The notes beneath the pieces are model-generated. The model did not search any database, had not been told where the DNA came from, and was given only the letters and a program-made list of their open reading frames with translations. Of a stretch of 64,000 bases of DNA, positions 24,733 to 34,077 are shown piece after piece (the stretch's first letter is position 1; every line of letters begins with the position of its first letter). The DNA comes from Lampris incognitus. Its lineage: Eukaryota; Chordata; Actinopteri; Lampriformes; Lampridae. A program made the translations under genes and the position numbers. The stretch covers positions 98,565,845 to 98,629,844 of the forward strand of contig NC_079213.1 in assembly GCF_029633865.1 (NCBI RefSeq). Reading direction: 5' to 3'.

Positions 24733-25590
24733 TACTTCTTCAACTTCAACTTGTTGTCTCGAGTTCCGCTTCCCATGTGGGAACATGGCAGCACGATTTC
24801 ATGTTTGCAGCAGCCTCACCCAGTACTGGTGTGGGAAGATGACGGCGCAAATTCACATTTGCGGCAGCCTCACCCAGTACCGTCCATGCAGTGTCTTTGT
24901 CCACGTCTGCATCTAAGTTTTGTCTTCGTTTGATGGCCGGGAGAGCTGGCGCTGGATCGACTTGGAGAGATTGGTCTGCTTCATCCTGTGGGCCCAGGGA
25001 CCACAGCCTTGCCCGGAACTGCACCTGAGGAGGTAACACTAAGTGCGGTCTAACAGGATGCAGAAGCGGGGCAGGATAAGCTAACTACTATCCCATGCAG
25101 ACCGGCAGTTCCGATAACACCAAGGGCAGTCTGGTGGCAGCCTCACCTGGCATTGACTGTAGTGTTTTTGATGTCATCATGTGGAGTGCAGGAAGGGGTG
25201 TCGAGGTGTCTGACTGAGAGAGCTGCCGCTCGATCAGCTGGGAGAGCTTGGTCTGCTTCATCCAGTGGGCCCAGGGATCACGGCCCCTGCCTGGAGCTGC
25301 GCCCAAGGAAGAAACATCGAGCGGTCTGATAGGACACAGAAGCGGAGCAGGCTAAGCTAACTGCTAGCCCATACAGACCAGCAGTTCCAACAGTCATCCT
25401 GGCTGGCGCTTGTTCCCTTGGACAGTTTTTTTTTTTTTTTTTTTAGTCTGGATATATGTGTTAGTTTGGATATGTGTGTTCTTGTAGTTTTTGTCTTCGT
25501 GTTATACTGCTGTGGGCTGGGGGAAATGGCATTTCATGAAATGAAAGTACATGAAATGAAATGACAAATAAAAGTGTTCCTGATTCCTGA
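24733..25590 (+). mobile_element. Dispersed family X, longest copy, inside RTE copy 2
   Basis: The insertion separates GAAGACTGTTGT and GGGAGGAGTTAAGGC, which are adjacent in RTE copy 1. It contains two degenerate internal units (GGCAGCCTCACC at about 24865 and 25135; GGGAGAGCTTGGTCTGCTTC-like at about 24965 and 25240), a T run at 25427-25444, and the CATGAAATGAAATGACAAAT tail with CTGATTCCTGATTC. There is no coding domain. Relatives lie at 17573-17755, 50278-50590 and 63795-64000. The 3' repeat suggests a SINE or LINE tail, but the class is not settled. Confidence 0.75.
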
Positions 25591-26382
25591 TTCAGGGAGG
25601 AGTTAAGGCAGGCACTGGGTGGTAGTGAAGAGTTACTGGATGGCTGGGCAACCACTGCAGATACAGTGAGGGAGACAGCTAAGAAGGTACTTGGTGTGTC
25701 ATCTGGACAGAGGAAGACAATGAGACTTGGTGGTGGAATGAGGAACTACAGCAAAGTGTACAGAGGAAGAGGTTGACAAATCAGAAGTGGGATAATCAGA
25801 GAAATGAAAAAAAGCAGACAGGAGTACAAGAAGATCCGATATAAAGTGAAGAGAGGTGGTAAAGGCAAAGGAAAGGGCGTAGGGTGAATTGTATGAGAGG
25901 TTAGACACTAAGGAAGGAGAAAAGGACTTGTACCAATTGGCTAGACAGAGGGACCGAGCTGGGAAGGATGTGCAGCAGGTTAGGGCGATGAAGGATAGAG
26001 ATGAAAATGTGCTGACAAGTGAGGAGAGTGTGTTGAGAAGATGGAAGAAGTACTTTGAGGGGCTGATGAATTAAGAAAATGAGAGAGAGAGGAAGTTGGA
26101 TTATGTGGGGATAGTGAATCAGGGAGTGCAGTGGATTAGCAAGGAGTAAGTGAGGGCATCTATGAAGAGGATGAATAGTGGAAAAGAGGTTGGTCCAGAT
26201 GACATACCTGTGGAGGAATGGAGGTGATTAGGAGATATGGCAGTGGAGCTTTTAACTAGATTGTTTAACACAATCTTGGCAAGTGAGAGGATGCCCGGGG
26301 TGTGGAGAAGAAGCATACTGGTACCAATTTTCAAGAGTAAGGGTGATTTTCAGAGCTGTAGCAACTACAGAGGTGTAAAGTT

Positions 26383-26781
26383 TTTTTATCCCCCTTTTCT
26401 CCCCAATTGCACCCAGCCAATTACCCCACTCTTCTGAGCCATCCTGGTCACTTCTCCACCTCCTCTGCCGATCCGGGGAGGGCTGCAGATTACCACATGC
26501 CTTCTCCGATACGTGTGGAGTTGCCAGCCGCTTCTTTTCACCTGACAGTGAGGAGTTTCACCAGGGGGACGTAGCACATGGTATGATCACGTTATTCCCT
26601 CCAGTTCCCCCTCCCCCCAAACAGGCACCCCGACCGACCAGAGGAGGCGCTACTGCAGCGACCAGGACACATACCCACATCCGGCTTCCCATCTGCAGAC
26701 ACAGCCATTTGTGTCTGTCGGGACGCCCAACCAAGCCGGAGGTAGGCAATGGATAGATAGCTATGCTACCCAGACGTCCCT
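26383..26781 (-). mobile_element. tRNA-derived SINE (family A), copy 4, inside RTE copy 2
   Basis: This is a reverse-oriented family-A SINE with a 17-base target-site duplication differing at one base: TACAGAGGTGTAAAGTT (26366-26382) and TACAGAGGTATAAAGTT (26782-26798). The B-box part of the head is partly deleted near 26740 (the sequence jumps from GCCGGAGGTA to GGCAATGG). Confidence 0.93.
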
Positions 26782-28023
26782 TACAGAGGTATAAAGTTGA
26801 TCAGCCACAGCATAAAGATATGGGAAAAGAGAAGTGGAAGCTAGGTTAAGAAGAGAGGGGATGATTAGTGAGCAGCAGTATGGTTTCATGCCATGAAAGA
26901 GCACTACAGATATGACGTTTGCTTTGAGAATGTTGATGGAGAAGTACAGAAGGAGTTACATTGTGTCTTCATGGATTTAGAGAAAGCATATGACAGGGTG
27001 CGGAGAGAGTCGGTGTGTTATTGCATGAGAAAGTCAGGAGTGGCAGAGAAGTAATGTAAGAGTGGTGCAGGATATGTATGAGGGCAGTGTGACTGTGGTG
27101 AGGTGTGCGGTTGGAATGACAGATGGGTTCAAGATGGAGCTGGAATTACATCAAGGATCCGTTCTGAGCCCTTTCTTGTTTGCAATGGTGATAGACAAAC
27201 TGACAGACGAGATCAGGCAGGAGGTGTTCGTGGACTATGATCTATGCAGATGACATTGTGATCTGTCGCAAGAGTAAGGAGCGGGTTGAGGAAGCCTGGA
27301 GAGGGGGAGGTATGCACTTGAAAGAAGAGGAATGAAGGTCAGTAGGAGCAAGATGGAATACATATGTGTGAACGAGAGGGAGGACAGCAGAATGGTGAGG
27401 ATGCAAGGAGTAGAGGTGACGAAGGTGAATGAGTTTAAATACTTGGGGTCAATTGTTCAAAGTAACGGGCCGTGCAGAAGAGAGGTGAAGAAGAGAGTGC
27501 AGGCCGGGTGGAGTGGGTGGAGAAGAGTGTCAGGAGTGATTTGTGACAGAAGAGTACCAGCAAGAGTGAAAAGGAAGGCTTATAAGATGGCAGTGAGACC
27601 AACTATGCTGTATGGTTTGGAGATGGTAGCACCGATGAAAAGACAGGAGGTGGAGCTGGAGGTGGCAGAGTTGAAGATACTAAGATTTTCATTGGGAGTA
27701 ATGAAGAAGGATAGGATTAAGAATAAGTATATTAGAGGGGCAGCTCAGGTTGGACGGTTTAGAAACAAAGCAAGAGAGGCAAGATTGAGATGGTTTGGAC
27801 ATATGCGGAGGGGAGAATTTGGTTATGGGTTATTCTCATGTTACGTCACATATCATGTGACGGCAACACATCCGCCATGTTGGAGGACTATGGCTCCAAT
27901 CCATAGGATACTGTGTTGCTCTCAATGTGTGATGCTAAACGTTTTCTAAACAGTCAGAGTTGACAGAATTTGTTTCAAGGTTTGATTCATTACAGAATAG
28001 CTATCGTGGTCCGATATTTTACA

Positions 28024-28224
28024 ATGGTTAATTTCTGTGCTGTTTTTCGTTGTTCCAATCAAGCTGACAGAGAGTGGAACAAGTCCTACTTTTGCTTTCC
28101 AAAGATAATCATCCATCAAGGAAAAGCAACCTGAAGGTTGTCAGAGGAAAGAAGAAGAAAACGAATATAGAGGATAAGTCGGGAAGATCTTACAGATGAA
28201 AAATTAGTATCATGTAGAATTTAA
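28024..28224 (+). pseudogene. THAP zinc-finger domain relic (transposase N-terminus)
   Basis: From ATG 28024 the frame reads MVNFCAVFRCSNQADREWNK then SYFCFPKIIIHQGKAT. It hits TGA at 28132, continues in the same frame with RLSEERRRKRI, a TAG at 28168, then RISREDLTDEKL and TAA at 28222. The N-terminal MVNFCAVFGCS-type start, the first two zinc-ligand cysteines and the SEERRRKW...DLTDEKL helix are the familiar THAP pattern of fish transposase-derived proteins. The later C-x2-H ligands are not found. The frame is dead and lies inside the AT-flanked transposon. Confidence 0.75.
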
Positions 28225-28694
28225 GATACCTGTGGAAACAGCAGTTTGGTCCTTTACAAATTGAGGCAACAATAAAAATGACATCTGTCCGCATCCATGT
28301 GGGGCGTGTCAATGGCCTAGTGTGGATAAAATTTTCAATTTTACAAGGAATTTTACCAACAGACTAACTCAGTAATAAGGACAATGCTGGTAGGACAACA
28401 GTGGATAAAATTGCCTTGGTTTCCTGTGCATTGACAAATGTGTGTGACTCTAGTTCCTTCAGACTGATACAACTTTCAAGTTATATATTATTCCTTGTAT
28501 AAAACTTTTTTAAGAAACAAAAACAATTAAAAATAAAGACAACATTTCAATTTTATTAGACATTTTTCAGTTGTGTGTCAATCATCATCAGCAGTTATAA
28601 GCTAAATCTTAAAATTACATGGTTTGAATATAATTAGTACAAGAGGGAGAGAAACTGCTTTTGTTCTGTAAATTTGTTAACATATCGGTCTAAC

Positions 28695-28929
28695 ATATTG
28701 TAGCGAATTCAGGGGGCAGCCCGACCGGACAGTCACAGCCGGGATGCGAACCTGTGGCTCCCGCACCACGGGCGACAACGTTAACCAGTCGACTAAAGGG
28801 TCCGAAACGTTAGCCCTTGGCTAAGGGGTCGAACCCTTTGGTCGAACGGTTAGCAATAGGAAATACAGGTTCGCGTCTCAGCTGCGGCGGTTCCTGCGGT
28901 AGCCCCCCCCCCCCAATTCGCTACAATAT
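28695..28929. mobile_element. Fold-back element made of two opposed tRNA-like cores
   Basis: The ends are inverted (ATATTGTAGCGAATT at 28695-28709; AATTCGCTACAATAT at 28915-28929) and a C run precedes the right end. Inside, the minus strand carries A/B-box-like TAGTCGACTGGTTAACG and CAGGTTCGCATCCC, and the plus strand carries TTTGGTCGAACGGTTAGC and CAGGTTCGCGTCTC. The element sits within the THAP transposon, so it is younger than that insertion. It could equally be a MITE that captured tRNA-like sequence. Confidence 0.65.
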
Positions 28930-29561
28930 CAATAAGTGCGAGTTTTTCCATATATCTCTCCTTGGTTTTTTCATCTAAAGCTTGTACATAATTCTTGATT
29001 GAAGCCATCGCGGAATTGCATGAGATTGGCCTAACAGCCGAAAATCCTCAAATCGAATCTGATCCCTTGACCCGTTAGGTCAGAACTTTGTAAAATTTAT
29101 TTTGCAAACTGTTTTTCGAAGAATGGATCACAACTGCGATGTTTTATTTCCGTACGTTTGTCCGATTTTCACTTAAAATTTCGTTCTTGATCGACAATGA
29201 GAACTTCAGTGTAAACAGTGGTTGCAAAGGTCTAGCGGTCCTCCAACATGGCGGAGCTGTTCGTTGTCAATGAAAAAGTTACCTGATTGAGAATAACCCA
29301 TATTAGGAGAAGGATGCTGACTATGAAGCTGCAAGGGAAGAGCAAAAGAAGAAGGCCAAAGAGGAGGTTTATGGAAGTGGTGAGGGAAGACATTCAGGTG
29401 GCTGGTGTGACAAAGGAAGATGAAGAGGACAGGAAGCGATGGAAACGGATGATCCACTGTGGCGACCCCTAAAGGCAGCAGCAAAACAGGAAGAGGTGGA
29501 AACGGACGACCCACTGTGACAACCCCTAACGGGAGCAGCCGAAAGTAGTAGTAGTAGTAGG

Positions 29562-30001
29562 TGAAGGCTTTTAACGTTTAATGTAAAATTATGCAAAACA
29601 GTTCCTAACATTGTACGTTGCGGTTGTCGCTTATGGCAGACCTGACATAAACTAACTTGACAGCAGCGTAACTCATTTGACTGACAACTGTTTGAAAAAG
29701 TAATTATTTGGTGTTGGAGAGGGGTGGGACGTCAGTGTATTTGATTTGATTGCATTTGGCGCAGATCAACTGAATGAAGTTGTGTTGCTTAATGTTTGTA
29801 CTATGCAGACATGTGAGCTGGTGAGACGATTAGCCTAATGGATCCCTTATCGCGTGACGTAAAAGCTGCGTTGTAAACAAGATGGGCGCGCAGAACGTGT
29901 GGCAAAACATGGTTGAGAAACAACGTGCGTACCTATGAAACTCCCAGATGTAGGCGTATAAAACTTAAAATTAAACGGAGAAAAGTTAGAAATTTGAGAA
30001 G
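29562..30001. other. Unassigned spacer upstream of the YqaJ-associated-type exon
   Basis: No repeat or exon was recognised. GCGTGACGTAAAAGCTGCGT and AAACAAGATGGGCGCGC (29850-29895) resemble, in style only, the subterminal sequence of the THAP transposon at 27.8 kb. This could mark an element end, but no partner end was located. Confidence 0.35.
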
Positions 30002-30329
30002 ATGGAAGTCTCAGAATATGTTGAAGGTCTAAGTAAGGAAGACAGAAAGCATTACGAGTCGAAACCTGCGCTAAGCACTGGAGAAAAACTTCCCGATCCG
30101 TTTATGCTTGCTGAAGCTCAGTGGACGAGTGATATCACGAAGTTGCCAAACATCGGCAGCAGGGATGTGCCTGACCACCTCATAGACACGCCAAGTATAT
30201 TTACAAAAGAATCAATGGAGGCATACAAGTCTTTAGAAGCGTACGATTACTTTGTTGGTGGACATGTCCAAGACTGCTTTTACCACCCGTTATCGAAGGA
30301 AAACAAGTTTTGCTTCATCAAATCAAAAG
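30002..30329 (+). CDS. First coding exon of a YqaJ-associated transposon-type protein (partial gene)
   Basis: From ATG 30002 an open exon encodes 109 residues. It contains DPFMLAEAQWTSDITKLPNI, DVPDHLIDTPSIFTKESMEA and YKSLEAYDYFVGGHVQDCFY. It then meets a good donor (AAAAG|GTAAGC at 30329/30330). From memory of the family, this pattern is the N-terminal part of a widespread fish and invertebrate protein that continues into a SWIM-type zinc finger and a YqaJ exonuclease domain. Those later parts were not found nearby. A frame at about 30370-30534 (VGLYGYEIEAGVKYDLKHHD) is open but unassigned. The gene is either truncated or has distant exons. No function in this fish can be claimed. Confidence 0.6.
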
Positions 30330-30595
30330 GTAAGCCCTCGTAGTGTATCGAATTGTTTGTATTCAAAAAAAGTTGGTTTGTACGGTTATGAGATCGAAGC
30401 TGGAGTCAAATATGACCTCAAACATCATGACACAAGAAAGCTGACGGAATCGTTGTCAAACTTGGGAAAGGCTATAGGCATTAACAACTCAAACTTCGGT
30501 TTGGCAGTGGCTCTGCTAGGACACTATCGCATTTAGAGCTGTTACTTACGTATGTTCAATCACAATACTTATTTGTGTAAGAAACTGATACATAC

Positions 30596-30807
30596 CAGAT
30601 GTGAAACGTTCTCCGCAAATCTTCGCATTTGATATTTGCCCTTCTGACCACGCCTCCAATCCTCCCGAGTCGGGTCGCATGAATCCACGCCTGTCTTCTT
30701 CGTTTTCCCTTTCGACCTGCGATAAAAACGCAGACGCTTGTTTTTACCGTCTTTGTACAACCGACAGCGCAACAACTGTGAGGCGTTTCGTTTCGTTTTA
30801 AATCCAT
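30596..30807 (-). pseudogene. Broken THAP zinc-finger exon
   Basis: On the minus strand the frame begins MDLKRNETPHSCCAVGCTK. Adjacent frames then hold NKRLRFYRRSKGKTKK, RRRQAWIHATR, REDWRRGQ and ISNAKICGERFTSG in order, ending at a donor-like CATCTG|GTATGT (30596/30595). Joined across frame changes this is a THAP domain, with the C-x-C start, the WI and EDW blocks and the C-G-E-x-F end. The expected zinc-binding His in CGEHF is Arg (CGT), and at least three frame changes interrupt it. Sequencing indels could explain the shifts but not the His loss. It points toward the + strand exon at 30002-30329. Confidence 0.65.
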
Positions 30808-31413
30808 TTCTCAATGATGATCTCTTCGAAATGAACGCAGTATTGGCTACAAAGTACAAACACAAGACTCGTGGCCCCTTTTTGCCTCACAATCTGCACA
30901 CGCACGTTTGGCGCAGGTAAATAAGGGAACACATTGGCTAACTAGGTAAAGTTAACTGCGGTTAACTCGTTAGCTAGCTAGCCAGCAATCCATATTAGGT
31001 TAGTCACCTAAATAACTCACTGCTACTAACCTAAGTGTCACAGGTGCAGATTCAACAACCTCAAAACATCTGGCCGCGGTTGGATGGCAGCCGCGGTTGG
31101 ATGGCAGCCGAGGTTGACGACGCCTCATGAAAAATTCCATGTGTCCATAGCTAGTTAGCTAGCCTAGCGAGCTTACTCAATGAGGTGACACGACTGAATG
31201 AAAACGCCACACACACAAGACGACCCCCCCCATGTCAATGTTAGTGCGGACCTGTAGATGGCGCTATTTCCCCATCCTCGATCCAGATAGAGAGACTGGG
31301 GGGAAATGACACGAAGTTGGAAGTTATTTTAAAAACCTAAAAGATTCGGAAATTCTCAGAAGACATTCGGAGCTGGAGCACAAGAAGCCCCCCCCCCTCC
31401 GCTCCGCCTCTGG

Positions 31414-31603
31414 CAAGGGTGGGCAATCTTATCCAGAAAGGGCCGGTGTGGGTGCAGGTTTTTGTTCCAACCAAGCAATTGCACACCTGATCCCACTGAT
31501 CAACCAGCAGAGTCTTTGCTGAGGAATTTGATTAGGAGACACCTGTGTGCAATTGCTTGGTTGGAACAAAAACCTGCACCCACAGATTTCCCACCCCTGG
31601 AAA
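31414..31603. mobile_element. Inverted-repeat MITE-like element
   Basis: GGTGCAGGTTTTTGTTCCAA...GCAATTGCACACCTG on the left (31451-31491) is mirrored by GTGTGCAATTGCTTGGTTGG...AACCTGCACCCAC on the right (31544-31582). The arms are about 40 bases around a 50-base spacer. It is flanked by GGGTGGGCAATC / CCCACCCCTGG-type ends. This design is common in fish genomes. The superfamily was not determined. Confidence 0.7.
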
Positions 31604-32317
31604 CCACAACCGTCTTTTTCCCCGAGTCACAAATACGTGACAGCACAACAACGTGATTAATCAGTTGCAATGACGGTCCTGGAGCAACGTTAATTATGAT
31701 GTTGTAGGAACACCCACACGGCAATATCAGATACACCTTCTCACACGTTGCCTTCGGCTGACTTGCCTCGCCTCCGTGTGTTTCGGCGTCTCTCCGGAGT
31801 TCTTGGCTGCTTATGCTCCGTCACTTCCCGGCATTTTTTTTCTTTGTGGTATTTTTCATAGCAAACACACTTGAACGCACACACAAACAAGTCATAACAT
31901 TTAGGCCCTGAGCTCCTCTTTTTAAACTGGAAGCACTAATTGGACGCTTGTGAGAAGCGCTAGTTGAGAGTGCCGCAGGACTGCTGAAATGCCCGTTCAA
32001 AGCGTTTAACATCTTCAACTTTAACTCCCGGAATTATGAGGGCTTAAAACACGCTGGGCTCTGATTGCTACCAGGAATTTTAACAATGTTTTCTTCTCCC
32101 TTGAAAACAAGATAGCGGAAGCTTGCGCCCACATGCATGGCATGTTATTTTGCTATTTCTCCTACTGTGGACCAGTGGCGTCACTGGCAAGGAAAGCCTG
32201 GTGGGGCACAATAAACCCTGTGTGGGCAGCGTCCGACTCGTCAAAGAAACTACACACAAACTTGCTCAGTGAATCCAAACACAATTGTACCTCATCAATG
32301 AATGAAATCACAAATGC

Positions 32318-32398
32318 ACGCTGTAAAGCCCCTTGAGGCAAATTTGTAATATGTGATATTGGGCTATGCAAATAAAATTGACTTGACTTGACTTGACA
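32318..32398 (+). repeat. Dispersed family Y tail
   Basis: GCTGTAAAGCCCCTTGAGGC, GTGATATTGGGCTATGCAAA and TAAAATTGACTTGACTTGAC are shared with 33467-33545 and, reversed, with 18750-18895. The CTTGA repeats at the end look like a retroelement 3' tail. Confidence 0.75.
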
Positions 32399-33466
32399 TT
32401 GACGTAACGCGACGCAGGAGTTAGCGGAAGTGGAGACGGGAAGGACGTCTTCAATAACGGCGTTTGATCTGAAACAACTGGTATATTTGTTATGCAGTGT
32501 CACATTACAAATCCAAAGTTGTCGTGCAGTATACGATCATTGTAGTCTGCAACTGTAATAACACATCAAAAGCAGAGCAGGGAACCCCATTGCTTTTCGG
32601 GCCTTAACCTACAGCCAAAATAGCACGTCTTGTAATAATACAAACTGGACTCACCAGTGACGTTCATTGCTGTCGTTCATTGCTGTGCATGTCGTTGACA
32701 TTTATCCATGGTAAATCTTGCAGGCATCGCGAAAAATATGCCATTATCAATAATAGCACACGCCAACCAACAGGAAACTGGTAATGACCGCTGCAGTAGA
32801 AACCGGAAGTCAGTGGACTACAGTTATGTGTTGCCCCAGCGTTATTATTTTTCCCACTTGGATTCCGGGAAGACCCGCCCCTACTCTATCCCCGATTGGC
32901 TAACCCTATCCCTAACCCCACCCTAACCCTAACCTTAACCAACCTAATTAACGGAGGCAACAAGTACTAGCCAATCAGAGGCAGAGTTCCCGGAATGCGG
33001 GTCGGGGAAAAAACAAGGCGTTGCCCCATGGCGTTGCGTTAGCTGCGTAACAACGCCGATACCGTAAACGACGTTTACTAAATGTCTTGAAGTAAGTCAT
33101 TCATTGTATTATTTTTTTATTGGCTGCGCTCAGCATGGGGCCAACATGATCGTGCCCCACAGCTCAGTATAGCAAATGCGTTGAACATGCGCACAATGTT
33201 TTCAACTGCTCACTTGGTCAAACGAACGCTGACGGGCTGGCCCCATGCTCACCAAAAACTGCTAGGAGAGGTACTGACCTTTACGCAACAGGTACAGGAA
33301 GACATTTGGGCTGTATCGGACAGAGCTACCGTTGTTATATATAATAAACGCGCAATAAAGTTACTTACAAAAATGGAATGACCTATTTTTTTTCTCCCTG
33401 TTAAAGATTTTTTTCTTCTTCTAGGGAGCTGTGCCTTATCCGATGTGAGGGTCTAAGGACAGGGTG
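32399..33466. other. Gene-free stretch
   Basis: Only short frames without domains occur. A short CCCTAACCCTAACC telomere-like patch is at about 32910-32938. Nothing else is assigned. Confidence 0.5.
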
Positions 33467-33545
33467 TTGCTGTAAAGCCCACTGAGGCAAATTTATGATT
33501 TGTGATATTGGGCTATACAAATAAAACTGACTTGACTTGACTTGA
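33467..33545 (+). repeat. Dispersed family Y tail, second copy
   Basis: This has the same blocks as 32318-32398 (GCTGTAAAGCCCACTGAGGC, GATATTGGGCTATACAAATA) and ends in ACTTGACTTGACTTGACC. Confidence 0.75.
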
Positions 33546-33650
33546 CCTAATGTAGAGACGCCGCACTTGTGGACAGTTTGCACTTCCTCCGTGCACTGCA
33601 CGCACAAAAACGTACATCCACACGTGCTTTCATACACACATACCCACCCA

Positions 33651-34077
33651 GATAGCATCCGGATTTGGGCCACTTCAGGCAATGATGCGGCACTGATGGC
33701 CTTCTTCTGGCTCTGACAAAATAGATGTGAGCCTGAAGTGGCCCACATGTATGATAGCAAATATGGCCCAAATATGCCAAATCAAATGTGGGCATTTTTG
33801 GCAAAGATTTAGTGCTCTCGGCAACATGTAATCTGGATGTGACCCTGAAGTGGCCCGTGTGGTAAATGGTGAATGTGGCCCAAATATCACAAAACAAATA
33901 CGGGCCACCTTTGGCAAATATGTGGCACAAGCGACATTGCTATGGTTTGGTTCTGGCCCAGATCTGACAAACAGGAGCGGACCGTCCAAGTGCCATCATT
34001 CCATGCAATATGTGGGCCGGATGAAGCGTCGGGGTGTGGGACGAGTCCGGGCCACAGCAATTTTGCTATCTGGGCGT
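33651..34077. mobile_element. TIR element with CCCAGATAGCA ends
   Basis: It starts CCCAGATAGCATCCGG and ends TTTTGCTATCTGGG, giving 11-base inverted termini. The interior holds recurring GGCCACTT, TGGCCCAAATAT and TGTGGCA motifs (for example CTGAAGTGGCCC at about 33732 and 33843), a known style of fish non-autonomous DNA element. There is no transposase frame. Confidence 0.75.

Larger units (their letters stand above)
27827..29299 (+). mobile_element. Non-autonomous DNA transposon carrying a THAP relic, inside RTE copy 2
   Basis: The termini are inverted: GGGTTATTCTCA (27827-27838) and TGAGAATAACCC (29288-29299). The flanking dinucleotide AT occurs on each side, and removing the element with one AT restores the RTE reading (GGTTAT-ATTAGGAG, compare GGGTATATTGGGAG in copy 1). 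Both ends continue with matching subterminal sequence around CCGCCATGTTGGAGGAC / GTCCTCCAACATGGCGG. It contains a THAP domain relic at 28024-28224 and a fold-back insertion at 28695-28929. A 2-bp AT duplication plus THAP would fit the ISL2EU group, but this is an inference. Confidence 0.8.
23364..29561 (+). mobile_element. RTE-clade LINE, copy 2, split by several insertions
   Basis: This is one LINE in five visible pieces: 23364-23918 (5' region and start of endonuclease), 24179-24732, 25591-26382, 26782-27826 and 29300-29561. The AP-type endonuclease shows REVDIVCVQET, VIGVDFNGHVGEG (about 24333) and TQVDYIICRR (about 24538). The RT shows FMDLEKAYDRV (about 26970-27000) and YADDIVI in a shifted frame near 27245. 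The C-terminal segment AREARLRWFGHM stops at the transposon junction and resumes at 29300 with RRRMLTMKLQGK. It ends in an AGTAGTAG tail. Many stop codons and frameshifts are present. Sequence order matches copy 1 at 1-2141. Confidence 0.92.
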
